Below are positions 9,497-16,946 of a DNA stretch of 43,746 nt, piece after piece. The translations under genes and the position numbers were made by a program. Numbering within the stretch: the stretch's first letter is position 1; every line of letters begins with the position of its first letter. Source of the DNA: Acinetobacter sp. N54.MGS-139 (GTDB lineage Bacteria > Pseudomonadota > Gammaproteobacteria > Burkholderiales > Burkholderiaceae_F); NCBI GenBank assembly GCA_000980495.1, contig LARN01000014.1, positions 1-43,746 of the forward strand, read 5' to 3'. The notes under the pieces were generated by a model. It was not told the DNA's origin. It ran no database searches and saw nothing but the letters and a program-made list of their open reading frames with translations.

Positions 9497-9892
9497 TTAG
9501 GCCGAAGCGCTCATAACAAGGCTCGCAATGTAACTTGATCGATTCTCGTTATTCTTCCTGGCCAAATTATCCAATCGCCGAAGAACACGAGATGGAAGAC
9601 AAATATTAATTCTTTCGGTTTTATCAGACAGCTTGTCTAAATCGACATCAACCATGGCAAAGATCCAACTCTTGTACTCAGGATTTTTAGCCACTTCATC
9701 AAACGAGGAAGGAGGATTGATAGGGAAACCCTCGTCTATCATGTCTTCCATCCATCCAGCAAGCGCCTCGGGTGCATTATTTAACGCTTCTTCTAACGTG
9801 TCTCCTCCAGAGTAGCAACCGGGACAGTCGGGAAAAATAACACCAAAAGCATGGGTTTCATCTCCTGGTTCAATAACACAAGGGTAACGCAT
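9497..9892 (-). CDS. hicB: HicB antitoxin with ribbon-helix-helix domain
   Basis: HicB neutralises the mRNA-cleaving toxin HicA and represses the locus. The 131-residue protein has the RNase-H-like HicB fold at the N-terminus (YPCVIEPGDETHAFGVIFPDCPGCYSGGD, with the family's PDxPGC pattern), then LEEALNNAPEAL. The C-terminal about 45 residues (INICLPSRVLRRLDNLA, then NRSSYIASLV) are a ribbon-helix-helix DNA-binding domain. AGGAGAGG precedes the ATG closely. The frame is intact, unlike that of its toxin partner upstream on the same strand. A GC-rich hairpin (GGGGC-AGA-GCCCC at 9922-9934) lies in the 56-base gap between the two. Confidence 0.92.
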   Translation of the reverse strand: MRYPCVIEPGDETHAFGVIFPDCPGCYSGGDTLEEALNNAPEALAGWMEDMIDEGFPINPPSSFDEVAKNPEYKSWIFAMVDVDLDKLSDKTERINICLPSRVLRRLDNLARKNNENRSSYIASLVMSASA

Positions 9893-9948
9893 AACCTCTC
9901 CTCAATCTGTAAAGAGAGGCAGGGGCAGAGCCCCCGCCCTGTAACAAC

Positions 9949-10138
9949 TTACCTAAGCTCTAGGCCAGTAACACGCCTCAAAGAAGCCAAAACCCCTTTT
10001 GATAAATCCTTAGTTGGATGTGGAACGGTGGCAATAAAGCGTACACCATCCTTTTTAAAGTTGAAATGGTCCCCCTCTAACACTTACGAGCACCCAGCCG
10101 TTTTGCTTAAGTATGCTGATTACCTTGGAACTATCCAT
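9949..10138 (-). pseudogene. hicA: HicA toxin gene, frameshifted
   Basis: HicA is a small dsRBD-fold ribonuclease of type II toxin-antitoxin systems. Starting at the ATG at 10138, with GGAG seven bases upstream, the frame reads MDSSKVISILKQNGWVLVSV then RGG and soon stops. One base over, the rest of a HicA continues perfectly: RGDHFNFKKDGVRF, ATVPHPTKDL and so on to TAA at 9949. The span is 190 bases, one more than a multiple of three. The break lies at a run of five G (C5 at 10071-10075 on the plus strand); four G would restore a 62-residue toxin carrying the family's G-x-H catalytic histidine. Gene decay, a sequencing slip, or slippage-controlled expression are all possible. Confidence 0.85.
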
Positions 10139-10162
10139 GGTTTCGCTCCGAAGTAAATCAAC

Positions 10163-10198
10163 AGTGTGTAATTATACACACTAGCAAATCTCTTTCAA
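10163..10198 (-). promoter_or_regulatory. hicAB promoter with overlapping palindromic operator
   Basis: Leftward, TTGAAA (10193-10198) and TATAAT (10171-10176) are spaced by 16 bases, about 25 bases before the hicA ribosome site. The -10 sits inside an inverted repeat AGTGTGTA-N4-TACACACT (10163-10182). Such a repeat over the -10 box is where the ribbon-helix-helix domain of HicB would be expected to bind for autoregulation. Confidence 0.7.
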
Positions 10199-10218
10199 CC
10201 AAATAGTTTGCATAACAA

Positions 10219-10586
10219 TGGCTTCTGCAATACAAGTCTAGGTTTAGATGTCCTTGTTTTCACTCATGTCTCAATCCCCTCAATCCTTGGATTTAAGTGC
10301 TGATCTAAAATAACAACCATCAAAATAACAATCTCTGGGAGCAATCGTGAATCTCAAAACCGTTCAAACCCCGGCCCTTCTCCTTGACCTAGACAAGTTC
10401 ACTCGGAACTGTAATTGGATGAAAGAAAAAGCAGAACGTCTGCATGTAGCGCTCCGCCCTCACCTCAAAACCGGAAAATGCATTGAGTTCGCAAAGGTTC
10501 AAATGACATCCCCTTCGGGGCCTGCGACCGTTTCAACTTTGTTAGAAGCTGAGTATTTCTTTAATCTCGGCGTTATTGATCTTATT
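10219..10586. repeat. 368-bp direct repeat, left copy (target duplication of the IS)
   Basis: Bases 10219-10586 are repeated at 12679-13046 with, as far as I can read, no difference. The copies directly abut the two ends of the insertion sequence. The repeat contains 128 bases of leader plus the first 80 codons of the D-serine dehydratase-like gene. Length and position identify it as a very long target-site duplication. Confidence 0.93.
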
Positions 10587-10625
10587 CCCGTTTTCAATAC
10601 CAGAATGACAAAGCGGAGGCTTTGA
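10347..10625 (+). pseudogene. Duplicated 5' fragment of the D-serine dehydratase-like gene
   Basis: This is the left-hand copy of the start of the gene at 12807. It has the same GTG start and GGGAG ribosome site and the same first 80 codons (through the PLP-lysine region PHLKTGK), after which the frame runs 12 codons into the IS terminal repeat and stops at 10625. It lacks most of the barrel and the whole C-terminal zinc-binding domain, so a 92-residue product would not be an enzyme. If it is translated, a short peptide is made from the original promoter. Confidence 0.85.
10587..10601 (+). repeat. IS left terminal inverted repeat
   Basis: CCCGTTTTCAATACC, a perfect 15-base match to the complement of the right end. 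Confidence 0.92.
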
Positions 10626-10633
10626 GCCCCCGC
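10613..10633 (-). terminator. Terminator behind the IS transposase
   Basis: Read leftward, a 9-bp stem (GCGGGGGCT with AGCCTCCGC, one G-T wobble) around a 3-base loop is followed by TTTGTC. It lies 30 bases after the transposase stop and inside the element. Confidence 0.65.
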
Positions 10634-10663
10634 CAGTTCTAGAGTCTACGATTTTTTAATTTC

Positions 10664-12544
10664 TTAACTCGTTGTAGTAGAGCCGAACAAGTCTCGGACA
10701 GAGCGATACAGCCTCATCTTCTTCTTTAACGATCCTGCCTCCTCATAAGTTAGAGGAGGCGTTAGGCCTACGACACTCATAATGTCCTTGACTACGGTAT
10801 TAAATCCGCTCGTGCCGTAAAACTCTATACCTTTGGCCGGACTGATCAGTGCAATCAGAGCATTGTTTAGGCCGTCGATGATTTGATCAGTGGTGGCTTT
10901 CTTGTTTTCCTTCTTTAGCCTGTATTCCAAGAAGCGATGCAGACACAAAGCAAGGAAGCAAATTAAGAAGTGACCTCGGACGTGATTTTCCAGCCGAACG
11001 TAGACAGGGCGAGCTCTGAAGCTGCTCTTCAGATGTCTGAAGCTGTCTTCAATCTTCCATAAATTTTTGTAGATTTTCACCACTTCTAGTGCCGGAGCGT
11101 CCAGTGAAGTTTCAACAACGTGAATGCCGTCGAACTTGGATTGCTCCGCAATTAGAGCATCGTCTATCCGGGCAGACTCCGGGTCCATATCTACAACAAC
11201 GTAGCTTCTGCCGCCTCTTTTAAAACCGGCCTTGATGTCGCTCGGGCTATCAACCAGGGCCTTGGCTTTTCTGATTAATCGCTCCCTGTCTTTCTTGTCT
11301 TTCCTAGCCCGGGATGCGGTCCAAGTAATGATGTATCGACGTTTCAGCTTGCTCTTTACGGTTTTGCCTGAGGCTGTTTTCACATGCTTCAGCTTGGCTT
11401 CCAGATCTTTTGTCTTCTCCTCGTTAGCCTCTTCAAAGGCATACTCCGGAGTATCGTATTTGATCGGACCGTCGGTATGGATTTCTTTGTACCAGCCGTA
11501 ATCTATGATTTCACCATCGTCTGTGACTTTATTCATAGAAATTCTTCCTTCCTCAGAAAGCACCTGAGCTTTGATGTCATCGCTCGCTCCTCGGATCTCG
11601 GAAGATAAAACGTAGTTGTCTCCCAGCTTCACCAAGGAATCGATGTTTCCCTTGCTGTTGAGGCCGCGGTCGGCAACGACAGTAAAACTTTTAATATTAA
11701 ATTTTTTCTTTAACTCATCGACAAAGGGCACCATTGTCGCGCCCTCGCCCTGATTACCCTTGTATAACCCGTAGTCCAAAGGAAGTCCGTCTTTGTCGGC
11801 GGCTAAAGCCATGACCACTTGGACCTCATTAAATTTTTTGTCTTGGGAGTAGCCGAAGTCTCTGAGATCATCGGCGTTCGTACTTTCAAAGGCATAAGTC
11901 GTAATGTCATAGAGGCAAACTGAGGTGTCCCGCTCAGGGACTTCTTTACCGATTTGCCGATTCCAATAGCGAATGATGTCGGTCTTGTGTTTACTCAGTA
12001 CATCCAGCGATTTGTAAATATGATCAAGATTATTCAGCTCGACTCCGAGATAGTGACGAGGTCCTTCGATAGAGGAACGGCGTTTGGAAGCCGGATTTAG
12101 GATTCTAAGCAGGATCAAGTCTTTTGCAATCTTTGCCAGATCGTACCGGAACTCGGAACACTTTTTGATGTAGTCAAACTTCGCATCAAATTTCAATTGG
12201 TCATACAGACGCTGAAGAATGAGGCAGCCGGCACTTCGGGTTTCAAAAACGGCCTGTTTATCTAAACTTTGTCTTTCTAATAGCGTGGATAAATCGGAAC
12301 TAAGACTTTTCAAAGATGAGGGGGACGAGACCAGCTGTCTGCCTTTGCACTTCCGATTCATTTCATCGACTTCCCTCTGAATCTTCTCCAGAGCAAGAGG
12401 ATCTTGAGCCAATAGATCCTTCTTTTTGCCAAACCGCTTAACGATCTCACGGATCGGATGATTGACTCCGGGTTTCCGAACGGAGCACTCAATGTAGACG
12501 CTGGAGTTTTCCAGTTTTGAGCTAAATCCAAGCCTGTAGTGCAT
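10664..12544 (-). CDS. IS transposase, DDE type (IS1634 family-like)
   Basis: The product of about 626 residues should catalyse excision and insertion of the element by a DDE (RNase-H-fold) mechanism. Candidate catalytic acids are Asp in LYDITTYAFES (about residue 212), Asp in VVADRGLNSKGN (about 290), and Glu in LWKIEDSFRHLKS (about 507), the last in the family's Y/W-x2-E-x-F pattern. The start is taken at ATG 12544 because AGGAGG lies just before it; the in-frame ATG at 12565 is upstream of that ribosome site. A TATAAT at 12572-12577 read leftward may be the promoter. No stop or frameshift interrupts the gene. Confidence 0.92.
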   Translation of the reverse strand: MHYRLGFSSKLENSSVYIECSVRKPGVNHPIREIVKRFGKKKDLLAQDPLALEKIQREVDEMNRKCKGRQLVSSPSSLKSLSSDLSTLLERQSLDKQAVFETRSAGCLILQRLYDQLKFDAKFDYIKKCSEFRYDLAKIAKDLILLRILNPASKRRSSIEGPRHYLGVELNNLDHIYKSLDVLSKHKTDIIRYWNRQIGKEVPERDTSVCLYDITTYAFESTNADDLRDFGYSQDKKFNEVQVVMALAADKDGLPLDYGLYKGNQGEGATMVPFVDELKKKFNIKSFTVVADRGLNSKGNIDSLVKLGDNYVLSSEIRGASDDIKAQVLSEEGRISMNKVTDDGEIIDYGWYKEIHTDGPIKYDTPEYAFEEANEEKTKDLEAKLKHVKTASGKTVKSKLKRRYIITWTASRARKDKKDRERLIRKAKALVDSPSDIKAGFKRGGRSYVVVDMDPESARIDDALIAEQSKFDGIHVVETSLDAPALEVVKIYKNLWKIEDSFRHLKSSFRARPVYVRLENHVRGHFLICFLALCLHRFLEYRLKKENKKATTDQIIDGLNNALIALISPAKGIEFYGTSGFNTVVKDIMSVVGLTPPLTYEEAGSLKKKMRLYRSVRDLFGSTTTS

Positions 12545-12624
12545 AGCTCCTCCTAGGCTAATCATAGATTAATTATACTACAAATAATACGTGAATTTAG
12601 AAAAATATTTTTAGCCAAAAAAGA

Positions 12625-12640
12625 GAGCCCACGGGGGCTC
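12625..12640 (-). terminator. Inward-facing terminator at the right end of the IS
   Basis: Read leftward, the hairpin GAGCCC/GGGCTC is followed by TCTTTTTT. It lies upstream of the transposase, so it would stop transcripts that enter the element from flanking DNA, a known way in which insertion sequences avoid activation by readthrough. Confidence 0.65.
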
Positions 12641-12663
12641 GCGAAGTTTTTTAAGCTAGCTCA

Positions 12664-12678
12664 GGTATTGAAAACGGG
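12664..12678 (-). repeat. IS right terminal inverted repeat
   Basis: GGTATTGAAAACGGG, the exact complement of the left end over 15 bases. Confidence 0.92.
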
Positions 12679-13046
12679 TGGCTTCTGCAATACAAGTCTA
12701 GGTTTAGATGTCCTTGTTTTCACTCATGTCTCAATCCCCTCAATCCTTGGATTTAAGTGCTGATCTAAAATAACAACCATCAAAATAACAATCTCTGGGA
12801 GCAATCGTGAATCTCAAAACCGTTCAAACCCCGGCCCTTCTCCTTGACCTAGACAAGTTCACTCGGAACTGTAATTGGATGAAAGAAAAAGCAGAACGTC
12901 TGCATGTAGCGCTCCGCCCTCACCTCAAAACCGGAAAATGCATTGAGTTCGCAAAGGTTCAAATGACATCCCCTTCGGGGCCTGCGACCGTTTCAACTTT
13001 GTTAGAAGCTGAGTATTTCTTTAATCTCGGCGTTATTGATCTTATT
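12679..13046. repeat. 368-bp direct repeat, right copy (target duplication of the IS)
   Basis: Identical by eye to 10219-10586. Here the sequence runs on without a break into the rest of the D-serine dehydratase-like gene, so this side preserves the original gene and 128 bases of its leader. Confidence 0.93.
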
Positions 13047-13952
13047 TATGCCGTCGGTATCTCGCCGGGAAAATTCGAACGCGCCATAAACTTAAGAGAA
13101 GCAGGCTGCGACTTGAAGGTCATCTTAGACAACAAGGAAACAGCCGAGCAGTTCAGCGCTTACTGCGAAGAAAGAAAGATCCCCTGCCCAGTTCTGATTG
13201 AAATCGACGTCGACGGACACAGATCCGGTGTTAAGCCCGACTCTGACGATCTAATCGAAATCGCAAAAATTCTCCAAGGAAAGGCCTATTTCGCCGGCGT
13301 GCTCACACACGCAGGCGATTCCTATAAGTGTGTCGGTCAAGCCGCTTGCCTCAAGGCTCAGGAAAATGAAAGAGATTCTCTCGTTCATTGCGCCAATCGT
13401 CTGCGCAAGGCCGGATTCGATCCGAAGATTATCTCTGCAGGTTCCACTCCTACCGCCGTCTTTGCCGAATCTTGGGAGGGCGTTACCGAAGTCCGCTGTG
13501 GCGTTTACTGTCTCTTTGACTTGGTGATGGCCGGGCTAAAGGTTTGCACAATTGATCAAATTGCTTTGTCCTTGTTAGTTGAAGTCACAGGACATCAAAA
13601 AGAAAAAGGCTGGATCATCACAGACGGCGGATGGATGGCTCTCTCCCGCGATCGGGGAACAGCAGCTCAAGCTGTCGATCAAGGCTACGGGGTGGTATGC
13701 GACATCGACGGAAATCCGATTGATGATCTCATCGTCGCTTCCGCCAACCAAGAGCACGGCATCATTACTCACCGTGACGGCCGCTTAGTTGATCCCAAGG
13801 ATTTCCCGATCGGGACTCGTCTCAGAATCCTTCCGAATCATGCCTGCGCAATGGCTGCTCAGCATCCTCAGTACTTCGTCATTCGTAAGGGCAAGATCGT
13901 TGATATTTGGAACCGCATCTATGGCTGGCAGCCGAAAGGAGTTTCATTATGA
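12807..13952 (+). CDS. D-serine dehydratase-like / D-threonine aldolase-like PLP enzyme
   Basis: A 381-residue fold-type III PLP enzyme. The N-terminal alanine-racemase-like barrel carries the PLP lysine in RPHLKTGK (Lys41). Residues about 250-381 form the D-serine dehydratase-like domain with a His-x-Cys zinc pair in PNHACA (about 345 and 347). Family members use zinc and PLP either to deaminate D-serine or D-threo-3-hydroxyaspartate, or to cleave D-threonine; sequence alone does not decide. The GTG start follows GGGAG by six bases. It overlaps ridA by 4 bases (ATGA), which favours the dehydratase reading, because such enzymes release the enamines that RidA removes. An IS inserted in this gene, but the 368-bp duplication kept one whole copy. 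Confidence 0.88.
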   Translation: MNLKTVQTPALLLDLDKFTRNCNWMKEKAERLHVALRPHLKTGKCIEFAKVQMTSPSGPATVSTLLEAEYFFNLGVIDLIYAVGISPGKFERAINLREAGCDLKVILDNKETAEQFSAYCEERKIPCPVLIEIDVDGHRSGVKPDSDDLIEIAKILQGKAYFAGVLTHAGDSYKCVGQAACLKAQENERDSLVHCANRLRKAGFDPKIISAGSTPTAVFAESWEGVTEVRCGVYCLFDLVMAGLKVCTIDQIALSLLVEVTGHQKEKGWIITDGGWMALSRDRGTAAQAVDQGYGVVCDIDGNPIDDLIVASANQEHGIITHRDGRLVDPKDFPIGTRLRILPNHACAMAAQHPQYFVIRKGKIVDIWNRIYGWQPKGVSL

Positions 13953-14311
13953 GAGAAGTTATTCTTCCGTCTTTGCCGCCTCCCAACGGCCATTACTCGC
14001 ATGCTGTCATTTTTAACGGTGCCGCATATGTTTCCGGCGTCCTTCCAATGCGCGTGAAACCGGAAGCCAGTGTCAAAGAACAGTTTGATGCTGTATTCGA
14101 CGTCATCGAAACAATCCTTAAAGAATGTGAGAGTTCTTTAGAAAAAGTTGTGAACTGCCGCATTTATATTGCTGACCTCAATGACTGGCCCGATATCAAT
14201 CGCCTTTACAGCGAACGATTCAAATCTGCTCGTCCGGCTCGAGTCGTCGTTCCTGTTAAAGAACTGCATTTCGGCTATCGACTTGAAGTGGAATTAATGG
14301 CTGCTGTCTGA
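13949..14311 (+). CDS. RidA-family enamine/imine deaminase
   Basis: A 120-residue protein of the YjgF/YER057c/UK114 family, which forms trimers in the cytoplasm and hydrolyses reactive enamine/imine intermediates such as 2-aminoacrylate. It has the family landmarks YVSGVLPM, the helix with EQFDAVFDVIETILKE, and ARPARVVVPV, where the arginine corresponds to the catalytic Arg105 of E. coli RidA, followed by a late Glu in LEVELMA. AAGGAG lies just before ATG 13949; an earlier in-frame ATG at 13907 would add residues inside the upstream gene. It is in one operon with the PLP enzyme. Confidence 0.92.
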   Translation: MREVILPSLPPPNGHYSHAVIFNGAAYVSGVLPMRVKPEASVKEQFDAVFDVIETILKECESSLEKVVNCRIYIADLNDWPDINRLYSERFKSARPARVVVPVKELHFGYRLEVELMAAV

Positions 14312-14329
14312 CAATTTCGTTAGAGTTTC

Positions 14330-14378
14330 GGCCTGCTCAGGGTATTCCTTCCCGATTTAGAGCAGGCCTTTTATTTTT
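14330..14378 (+). terminator. Terminator of the D-Ser dehydratase-ridA operon
   Basis: GGCCTGCTC (14330-14338) pairs with GAGCAGGCC (14360-14368), followed by TTTTATTTTT. The loop is long (21 bases), but the stem is perfect. Confidence 0.85.
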
Positions 14379-14414
14379 GTCTCTGGTTTTTGCATAAAGT
14401 GGACTCGACTCATC

Positions 14415-14420
14415 TATAAC
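14415..14420 (+). promoter_or_regulatory. Possible -10 box of the MFS gene, near-leaderless
   Basis: TATAAC ends 5 bases before the ATG at 14426, and there is no Shine-Dalgarno sequence. If used, the transcript would begin at or next to the start codon. The -35 (TTGCAT, 19 bases away) is poor. Confidence 0.3.
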
Positions 14421-14425
14421 TCACT

Positions 14426-15577
14426 ATGCAGCTTAATAAACATATTGCAGCTCTCTGCATCGGAACCTTTTGCCTCGGTGTTGCCGAACTCGGCATCGTG
14501 CCGGTGTTAACGGCGATCGCTAATGATTTCCATGTCACGATTCCGCAGGCTGGTCTTTACATCTCTGCGTATGCGGCAGGCGTCTGCGCCGGCATCGTCG
14601 GCCTATTAGCATTCGGGCGCAACGCGAACCTTAAAACCACACTTTTAGTTGCGGCCTGCCTGATCTTTTGCGGGAATTTAGGTGCTTCTCTGGCCCAGAA
14701 CGACATCATGATGCTCGCCGCACGATTCGTGTCAGGCTCTCCTCACGGAATTTTCTTTGCTTTAAGCGCTGTCGTTTGTGAACGTCTCGCCGAACCCGGC
14801 AAAGCCTCTCGCGATGTCACGCTGATGGTTTTAGGTCAAACATCAGCAAACCTCGTCGGCGTGCCGCTCGGATCTCTCATTGGTTTAGCCGTGAGCTGGA
14901 GATTGATTTTCGGCTTCATTGCCGTTTTAGCCTTACTTTTAATCCTGGCTTTAACACGCTGGCTTCCTTCCATGCCTGTTGTTAAGAAGCCGCTGTCCAA
15001 CGAGCTTACGGCTCTTAAAAGCTGGCATCCTTGGTTCATCCTTTCCGGAGTCGCTATCGGCAGTGCCGGCTTCTACGCCTACTACTCCTACGCTGATCCG
15101 ATCATGGCCACTATCGCCCATCTGCCGGCAGCATCCATGACCTTAATCATGTTTTTGGCAGGCGCCTCAATGTTCATCGGAAACATCGTTTCGGCTCCGC
15201 TCACAAAATATTATTCGGATGTTGCACTGGTCTGCGTCGGCCAAACGCTTATTGCTATTGCTGTCTTAGGTGCTCTCTTCTATTCGCACATTCCTTGGCT
15301 GGCAATCAGTTCCATGTCCCTTGCCGCTTTCGGCTATTTTTTCATCTCCGGCCCCATGCAGGCGCTGATTATTGCCGGAGCGGGAGACGCTAAAGTGATT
15401 CTCGCGGCTTTAGGTCAGATCGCTTATAACGGCGCCAATGCGATCGGTGCCTTCCTCGGCGGAGAAGCGATCAGACATTACGGATTTGCCAACTTCAGCG
15501 CGCTGCCTGGAAGCATTCTGAGCTTTATTTCCGCCATCGTATTTATCAGCTTATTGCTCCGATATCCACGACGCTAG
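14426..15577 (+). CDS. MFS transporter, DHA1/AraJ-like
   Basis: A 383-residue inner-membrane carrier of the major facilitator superfamily with about 12 hydrophobic segments. The start (ALCIGTFCLGVAELGIVPVLTAIANDF) and LAARFVSGSPHGIFFALSAVV in the fourth segment are typical of the AraJ/arabinose-efflux-like DHA1 exporters, driven by protons. The substrate is unknown; the family moves drugs, sugars or amino-acid derivatives out of the cell. It stands alone between two terminators, so no operon partner hints at a substrate. The ATG has no visible ribosome site. Confidence 0.88.
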   Translation: MQLNKHIAALCIGTFCLGVAELGIVPVLTAIANDFHVTIPQAGLYISAYAAGVCAGIVGLLAFGRNANLKTTLLVAACLIFCGNLGASLAQNDIMMLAARFVSGSPHGIFFALSAVVCERLAEPGKASRDVTLMVLGQTSANLVGVPLGSLIGLAVSWRLIFGFIAVLALLLILALTRWLPSMPVVKKPLSNELTALKSWHPWFILSGVAIGSAGFYAYYSYADPIMATIAHLPAASMTLIMFLAGASMFIGNIVSAPLTKYYSDVALVCVGQTLIAIAVLGALFYSHIPWLAISSMSLAAFGYFFISGPMQALIIAGAGDAKVILAALGQIAYNGANAIGAFLGGEAIRHYGFANFSALPGSILSFISAIVFISLLLRYPRR

Positions 15578-15581
15578 ACAC

Positions 15582-15609
15582 AAAAAATCCGGCCGAAGCC
15601 GGATTTTTT
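15582..15609. terminator. Bidirectional terminator between MFS and fadL-type genes
   Basis: AAAAAATCCGGC and GCCGGATTTTTT around the loop CGAA give a symmetric intrinsic terminator that serves both convergent genes. Confidence 0.92.
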
Positions 15610-15629
15610 GCTGAAGAAAATAGTTGAAA

Positions 15630-16946
15630 TTAGAAGCGATAGGTGACGGCAGCGCCGGCCATCCACGCGTTCATCTTTTCAAACTTACCGACCTTTACGT
15701 TACTGGTATCGCTTTGATAAAGGTCTCTGTGACCAATTCCACGGATATGGCCGTAAGCCATATCGATCTGCCACTTAGGTGTGGGTTTCCAAGACAAGCC
15801 GCAAGTCAGCCACAGACGCTTCGTATCCGGAATCAAAGCTGTTCTGAGCTGCTGGTGCTTAATGGGATCAGTCTCTAACGCAATACCACCTCGGATGGTC
15901 CACTGATCAGTAATGTCTAAGTCAGCGCCGAGAGAGAATAACCAGGCGGCTTTCCAATCATTTTGGATACTGATATTAGACAGGCCTGTTTGCAACATGC
16001 CTGCTAAGCCAGGACTCCCAATGGAAACCATCTGTCCAAATTGAGTTTTTTGTAAATTATTAGAGTCGTCCATGCTGAATCGCATGTTCTCAAATTTTTT
16101 CCAATTGGCCCAGCGAGCCAATCCGGAAAGTCTCAATCTTTGGATGGGCTTCCACGTTGCGGAGATATAAACCGTTTCAGGGGTCTGAAGACGGCCTTTT
16201 CCATCACCTTCACCATTCATGTAGTTATTACCACGGATGTAGTAATCACCTCTAGTAGTCACATGAGCAGAAGAACGGTAAGAAACACCAAAACGTAAAT
16301 CCTCAATTGGAGTCACCATTAATCCGAGGTTGTATGTAAACATCCAATCGGAACCTTTATATTCAAACTGGCCGTCGCCAACCCCTTCTGGAATGCCGCT
16401 TTTAATCTTTGAATGCGTCCAAAGTGCCGAAACGCCACCACCAAGGCTGACATAGTCATTGACTTTCCATGCAATGCTCGGATTGATGTCGACCGTCGTC
16501 ACGGAGCCGCTGATACCTCTCTCATGCGCAGCCCAGTCACTTCCATAGCGAATTCTCATGCCATAAGGGGAAGTAATGGCTAAACCCAACCAAAGAGAAT
16601 CGTTCACCTGATAAGAAAGAAAAGCTGCGGGAACAGTTGCAGGTTTATCTCGGCCGTTTTCTCTCTGACCTTTTAGTCCTTTGTAGTCAATATCCAAAGA
16701 AACATAAGTACCTGCCACAGTCGTCTGAAGACCATGCAAAAGCGTCATACCGGCAGGGTTGAAGTGAATCGCAGAAACGTCATCTCCGACGATACCGGCG
16801 CCGGCGTGAGCACGGCCCATACCTGCCACGCTCTGCTCAGTCAACTGGAAGCCGGCGGCAGAGGCCGTGGTTGCACACATAATGGCAGAAGAACAAAGGG
16901 CAGCTGCAACAGTCAGCTTCCCAAAGGTTGAGTTCTTAGTTGTCAT
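15630..16946 (-). CDS. FadL/OmpP1-family outer-membrane transporter
   Basis: A 438-residue outer-membrane beta-barrel of the FadL family, which lets long-chain fatty acids or aromatic hydrophobic compounds cross the outer membrane. A Sec signal peptide ends near residue 30 (TASAAGF). The mature N-terminus shows the family hatch region FQLTEQSVAGMGRAHAG, then GDDVSAIHFNPAGM with the conserved NPA motif. The protein closes with a typical outer-membrane terminal strand ending in Phe (VTYRF). No obvious ribosome site precedes the ATG. The ligand cannot be named. Confidence 0.92.
   Translation of the reverse strand: MTTKNSTFGKLTVAAALCSSAIMCATTASAAGFQLTEQSVAGMGRAHAGAGIVGDDVSAIHFNPAGMTLLHGLQTTVAGTYVSLDIDYKGLKGQRENGRDKPATVPAAFLSYQVNDSLWLGLAITSPYGMRIRYGSDWAAHERGISGSVTTVDINPSIAWKVNDYVSLGGGVSALWTHSKIKSGIPEGVGDGQFEYKGSDWMFTYNLGLMVTPIEDLRFGVSYRSSAHVTTRGDYYIRGNNYMNGEGDGKGRLQTPETVYISATWKPIQRLRLSGLARWANWKKFENMRFSMDDSNNLQKTQFGQMVSIGSPGLAGMLQTGLSNISIQNDWKAAWLFSLGADLDITDQWTIRGGIALETDPIKHQQLRTALIPDTKRLWLTCGLSWKPTPKWQIDMAYGHIRGIGHRDLYQSDTSNVKVGKFEKMNAWMAGAAVTYRF

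Larger units (their letters stand above)
10587..12678 (-). mobile_element. IS1634-family-like insertion sequence, 2092 bp
   Basis: The element is bounded by 15-bp perfect terminal inverted repeats, CCCGTTTTCAATACC at 10587-10601 and its complement at 12664-12678. It carries one transposase gene, read leftward, with terminators near both ends. It is flanked by the 368-bp direct repeat. IS1634 of Mycoplasma mycoides and the related IS1549 of Mycobacterium smegmatis are known for unusually long and variable target duplications; assignment here rests on that behaviour together with the large DDE transposase. All parts look intact, so the copy may still be active. Confidence 0.9.

Noticed and set aside
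10219..13046. Composite transposon or phage attachment-site repeat
   Set aside because: The repeats abut a single element with its own terminal repeats, contain ordinary gene sequence, and there is no integrase or second element, so a long target duplication explains them better.
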